DNA from: Rhizobium sp. Q54
Lineage (GTDB): Bacteria > Pseudomonadota > Alphaproteobacteria > Rhizobiales > Xanthobacteraceae
Direction of reading: 5' to 3'
Length of the DNA: 64,000 nucleotides
Assembly: GCA_945861265.1 (NCBI GenBank)
Contig: CAMAUC010000012.1
Span: 1 to 64,000 of the forward strand
Under the pieces are notes generated by a model. That model saw only the letters and a list, made by a program, of their open reading frames with translations, made no database searches and was not told the DNA's origin. The position numbers were made by a program, and so were the translations under genes. How positions within the stretch are numbered: position 1 is the stretch's first letter; each line of letters begins with the position of its first letter. Positions 61,775 to 64,000 of this stretch are shown here, piece after piece.

Positions 61775-64000
61775 TCAGGCGGGCCGTCCGGGCTTTTCCG
61801 GCTTGGCGAACAGCGCGATCAGGGCGCGCTTGATGGCGGCCTGGCGGGTCGGCGAGGTGATCTGGGCGCCCATCAGGTCGGTCACATAGAACACGTCGAC
61901 CACCCGCTCGCCGAAAGTGGCGACGTGAGCCGAGGCAATGTTGAGGTTGAGCTTCGACAATGTCGCGGTCAATTCGTAAAGCAGGCCGGTGCGGTCCAGC
62001 CCGGTGACTTCCACCATCGTATAGCGATGGGACCACTGGTTGTTGATGGCAACCGACGGCTCCAGCGCGAAGGCCTTGATACGGCCCTTGGGCGCGACGC
62101 GCTTGGCAACGACATCGGGTAGCCGCAATTCGCCGCGCAGCGCCTTCTGGATCGAGTCGGCGATGCGGCTGCCGCGCCGCTCCTCGTCATCGGTGCGCTC
62201 GAATTCGCGCGACAGCGAAATGGTGTCGAGCGCGCGGCCGTCGGTGGTGGTGTAGATCTGCGCATCGACAATGTTGCCGCCGGCCACCGAACAGGCGCCG
62301 GCGATGATAGACAGCAGCCACGGATGATCGGGCGCCAGCACGGTCAGTTCGATCACCGCGCGCGCCGCATCGAAGCGGATGGCGGTCGAGAGGCTCTTGC
62401 CGTCGTCCTCGGCGGTACGTACGAATTGCGCGTGTTCGACCTTGTGATCGAGATCGACCTTGAGCCAATAGGCCGGATAGAGACGTGCGATATAGGCTTC
62501 GATCCGTTCCGGCGGCCAGTCCGTTGTCTTCATGGCGGCGCGGAATTCGTTCTGGGCGGCCGCGACGCGCTGCGCGCGATTGACTTCGGAGAAGCCGCCG
62601 GTCAGCACCGGCTCGGTCTCGAAATATAAAGTGCGGATGAGCTGCGCCTTCCAGCCATTCCAGACACCGGGACCGACCGCGCGGATGTCGGCGGTGGTGA
62701 GGATTGTCAGCAGCTTGAGGCGCTCGACCGACTGCACCACGGCCGCGAAATTCTCGATGGTCTTGCGGTAGGACAGGTCGCGCGACTGCGCCACGCTCGA
62801 CATTACCAGATGCTGTTCGATTAGCCAGGCGATCGTCTCGGTATCGGCCGCGGAAAAGCCGAGCCGCGGACAGAAGCGCCGCGCAATACGCGCGCCGGCG
62901 ATCGAATGATCCTCCGGCCGGCCCTTGGCGATGTCGTGCAGGAACATCGTCACGAACAATATCTTGCGGCTGGCGGGCGTGATCTTGTGGATCAGCTCGT
63001 TGGCGAGCGAGGTTTCCTTGTTGGTGCCGCGTTCGATCTCGGTCAGCACGCCGATGCAGCGCAGCAGATGCTCGTCCACCGTATAATGGTGGTACATGTT
63101 GAACTGCATCATCGCCACGACCTTGCCGAAGGCCGGCACGAAACGGCCGAGCACGCCGGCCTCGTTCATGCGCCGCAGCACGGTTTCCGGGTCATTCTTG
63201 GACGTGACGATGTCGAGGAAAAGCCGGTTGGCTTCCTCGTTGTCGCGCAGCTTGGCATCGATCAGCTTGAGGGAGCGCGTCATCGCCCGCATCGCGTCCG
63301 GATGCAGGGCAAAGTTATGCTTCTGTGCCAGATCGAAAATGCGGATGAGGTTGACCGGATCGCGCCTGAATACGCTGCCATTGACGATGCGGATGCGGTT
63401 GTTCTCGGCGATGAAGTCCTCGGTGCCGGCGATCGCCTTGCGCTTGACCGGGCGCAGCTTGGCCATCACGCGCGACAGCACAGGCACGGATTTGGCTTCG
63501 CTCTCTTCCAGCTCGGCGCAAACGATGGCGGTCAAATCGCCGACATCCTTGGCGTTGAGGAAGTAGTGCTTCATGAAGCGTTCGACATCCTGCTGGCCCG
63601 GATGCTCTGTGTAGCCGAGGCGTACCGCGATCTCGCGCTGGATGTCGAACGACAGCCGTTCCTCGGCGCGGCCGGTGACGAAGTGAAGGTGGCAGCGCAC
63701 CGACCAGAGGAAGTCCTCGCAGCGGCGGAACAGTTCGTATTCGTGCTTGTCGAAGACGCCGCGCTTGATCAGTTCGTCCGGCTCGCGCACGCGATAGACA
63801 TACTTTGCGATCCAGAACAATGTGTGCAGGTCGCGCAAGCCGCCTTTGCCGTCCTTGACGTTCGGCTCGACCAGATAGCGTGACTGGCCGCCGCGGCGGT
63901 GACGGTCCTCGCGTTCGCCGAGCTTGGCGGCGACGAATTCATTACCGGTGCCGCGCACCACGTCCTGATCGAAGCGCGTGACCAGTTCGTCGAAAAGTTT
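61775..64000 (-). CDS. glnD: PII uridylyltransferase/uridylyl-removing enzyme GlnD (C-terminal part)
   Basis: The frame runs off the right edge; 741 residues are visible. HD domain for UMP removal from PII (TMFLHDIAKGRPEDHSIAGA) and two C-terminal ACT domains for glutamine sensing (LELTVLAPDHPWLLSIIAG-type and VEVTGLDRTGLLYELTATLS). The region SRYLVEPNVKDGKGGLRDLH precedes them. The catalytic nucleotidyltransferase motif lies outside. Central nitrogen sensor. Confidence 0.95.
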   Translation of the reverse strand, partial: KLFDELVTRFDQDVVRGTGNEFVAAKLGEREDRHRRGGQSRYLVEPNVKDGKGGLRDLHTLFWIAKYVYRVREPDELIKRGVFDKHEYELFRRCEDFLWSVRCHLHFVTGRAEERLSFDIQREIAVRLGYTEHPGQQDVERFMKHYFLNAKDVGDLTAIVCAELEESEAKSVPVLSRVMAKLRPVKRKAIAGTEDFIAENNRIRIVNGSVFRRDPVNLIRIFDLAQKHNFALHPDAMRAMTRSLKLIDAKLRDNEEANRLFLDIVTSKNDPETVLRRMNEAGVLGRFVPAFGKVVAMMQFNMYHHYTVDEHLLRCIGVLTEIERGTNKETSLANELIHKITPASRKILFVTMFLHDIAKGRPEDHSIAGARIARRFCPRLGFSAADTETIAWLIEQHLVMSSVAQSRDLSYRKTIENFAAVVQSVERLKLLTILTTADIRAVGPGVWNGWKAQLIRTLYFETEPVLTGGFSEVNRAQRVAAAQNEFRAAMKTTDWPPERIEAYIARLYPAYWLKVDLDHKVEHAQFVRTAEDDGKSLSTAIRFDAARAVIELTVLAPDHPWLLSIIAGACSVAGGNIVDAQIYTTTDGRALDTISLSREFERTDDEERRGSRIADSIQKALRGELRLPDVVAKRVAPKGRIKAFALEPSVAINNQWSHRYTMVEVTGLDRTGLLYELTATLSKLNLNIASAHVATFGERVVDVFYVTDLMGAQITSPTRQAAIKRALIALFAKPEKPGRPA

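Overview
The window is a gene-dense, GC-rich chromosomal stretch (roughly 63% GC by eye) from an alphaproteobacterium of the order Hyphomicrobiales (Rhizobiales), most likely the Bradyrhizobium/Xanthobacteraceae side. Evidence: the Irr haem-type iron regulator, a DivL-like tyrosine pseudo-histidine kinase, the ActS/ActR (RegB/RegA) redox pair, the blocks infB-rbfA-truB-rpsO-pnp and fabI-fabB-fabA next to irr, ubiE-ubiB and coaBC-dut, and several dispersed palindromic repeats typical of these genomes. No plasmid, phage, insertion sequence, rRNA or CRISPR array was seen. Taxonomy is inferred from gene content only.

Layout. 1-4.5 kb: translation and RNA decay (end of infB, rbfA, truB, rpsO, pnp). 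4.5-7 kb: a less GC-rich accessory patch with a lone membrane protein, two tiny membrane or exported peptides each under its own TGTGA-N6-TCACA box, a twin-hairpin RNA with identical CCCCCA loops, and a Crp/Fnr regulator. 7-10.2 kb: divergent oxyR and katG. 10.3-14.1 kb: the fabA-fabB-fabI operon divergent from irr, then a DUF1127 gene antisense to the irr end. 14.2-21.7 kb: an ArsR-like regulator, SH3 protein, D-2-hydroxyacid dehydrogenase, zinc-ribbon protein, MoeB/ThiF/HesA enzyme, a trypsin-like pseudoprotease, a GIY-YIG gene between palindromic repeats, an enoyl-CoA hydratase and a Bug binding protein. 21.7-31 kb: mutM, ubiE-ubiB, a MarR-controlled cluster of small detoxification or signalling enzymes, an ArsR regulator, coaBC (with a fused ribbon-helix-helix domain), dut and an Rrf2 regulator. 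31-39 kb: divL, a Rieske oxygenase, a TsaE-AmgK fusion, murU and a dipeptidase, i.e. cell-cycle control followed by tRNA modification and peptidoglycan-sugar recycling. 39-53 kb: tRNA-Arg, HU, glutaryl-CoA-type dehydrogenase, TauE exporter, hydrolase, mmcB, actS-actR, an ABC exporter, PHB depolymerase, YgjP-like metallopeptidase, Bcr/CflA efflux and a class A PBP. 53-57 kb: a tightly coupled operon for an AMP-phosphorylase-type enzyme, a PRPP synthetase paralogue and a beta-CASP nuclease behind a TTGA-N6-TCAA box. 57-64 kb: a PAS-GGDEF-EAL protein, a small charged protein, a DUF3108 protein and the C-terminal part of glnD.

How the parts may work together. Oxygen, redox and starvation control recurs: OxyR-KatG, ActS/ActR, Irr, a Crp/Fnr protein, two CRP-type boxes, one FixK/FNR-type box, and PHB mobilisation. 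The best candidates for a poorly described system are (1) the AMP phosphorylase / PRPP synthetase / beta-CASP operon under a putative FNR-family site, and (2) the small-peptide and CCCCCA twin-hairpin RNA module beside the Crp/Fnr gene. The RHH-CoaBC fusion with an inverted repeat just upstream is a further candidate, for self-regulated coenzyme A synthesis.
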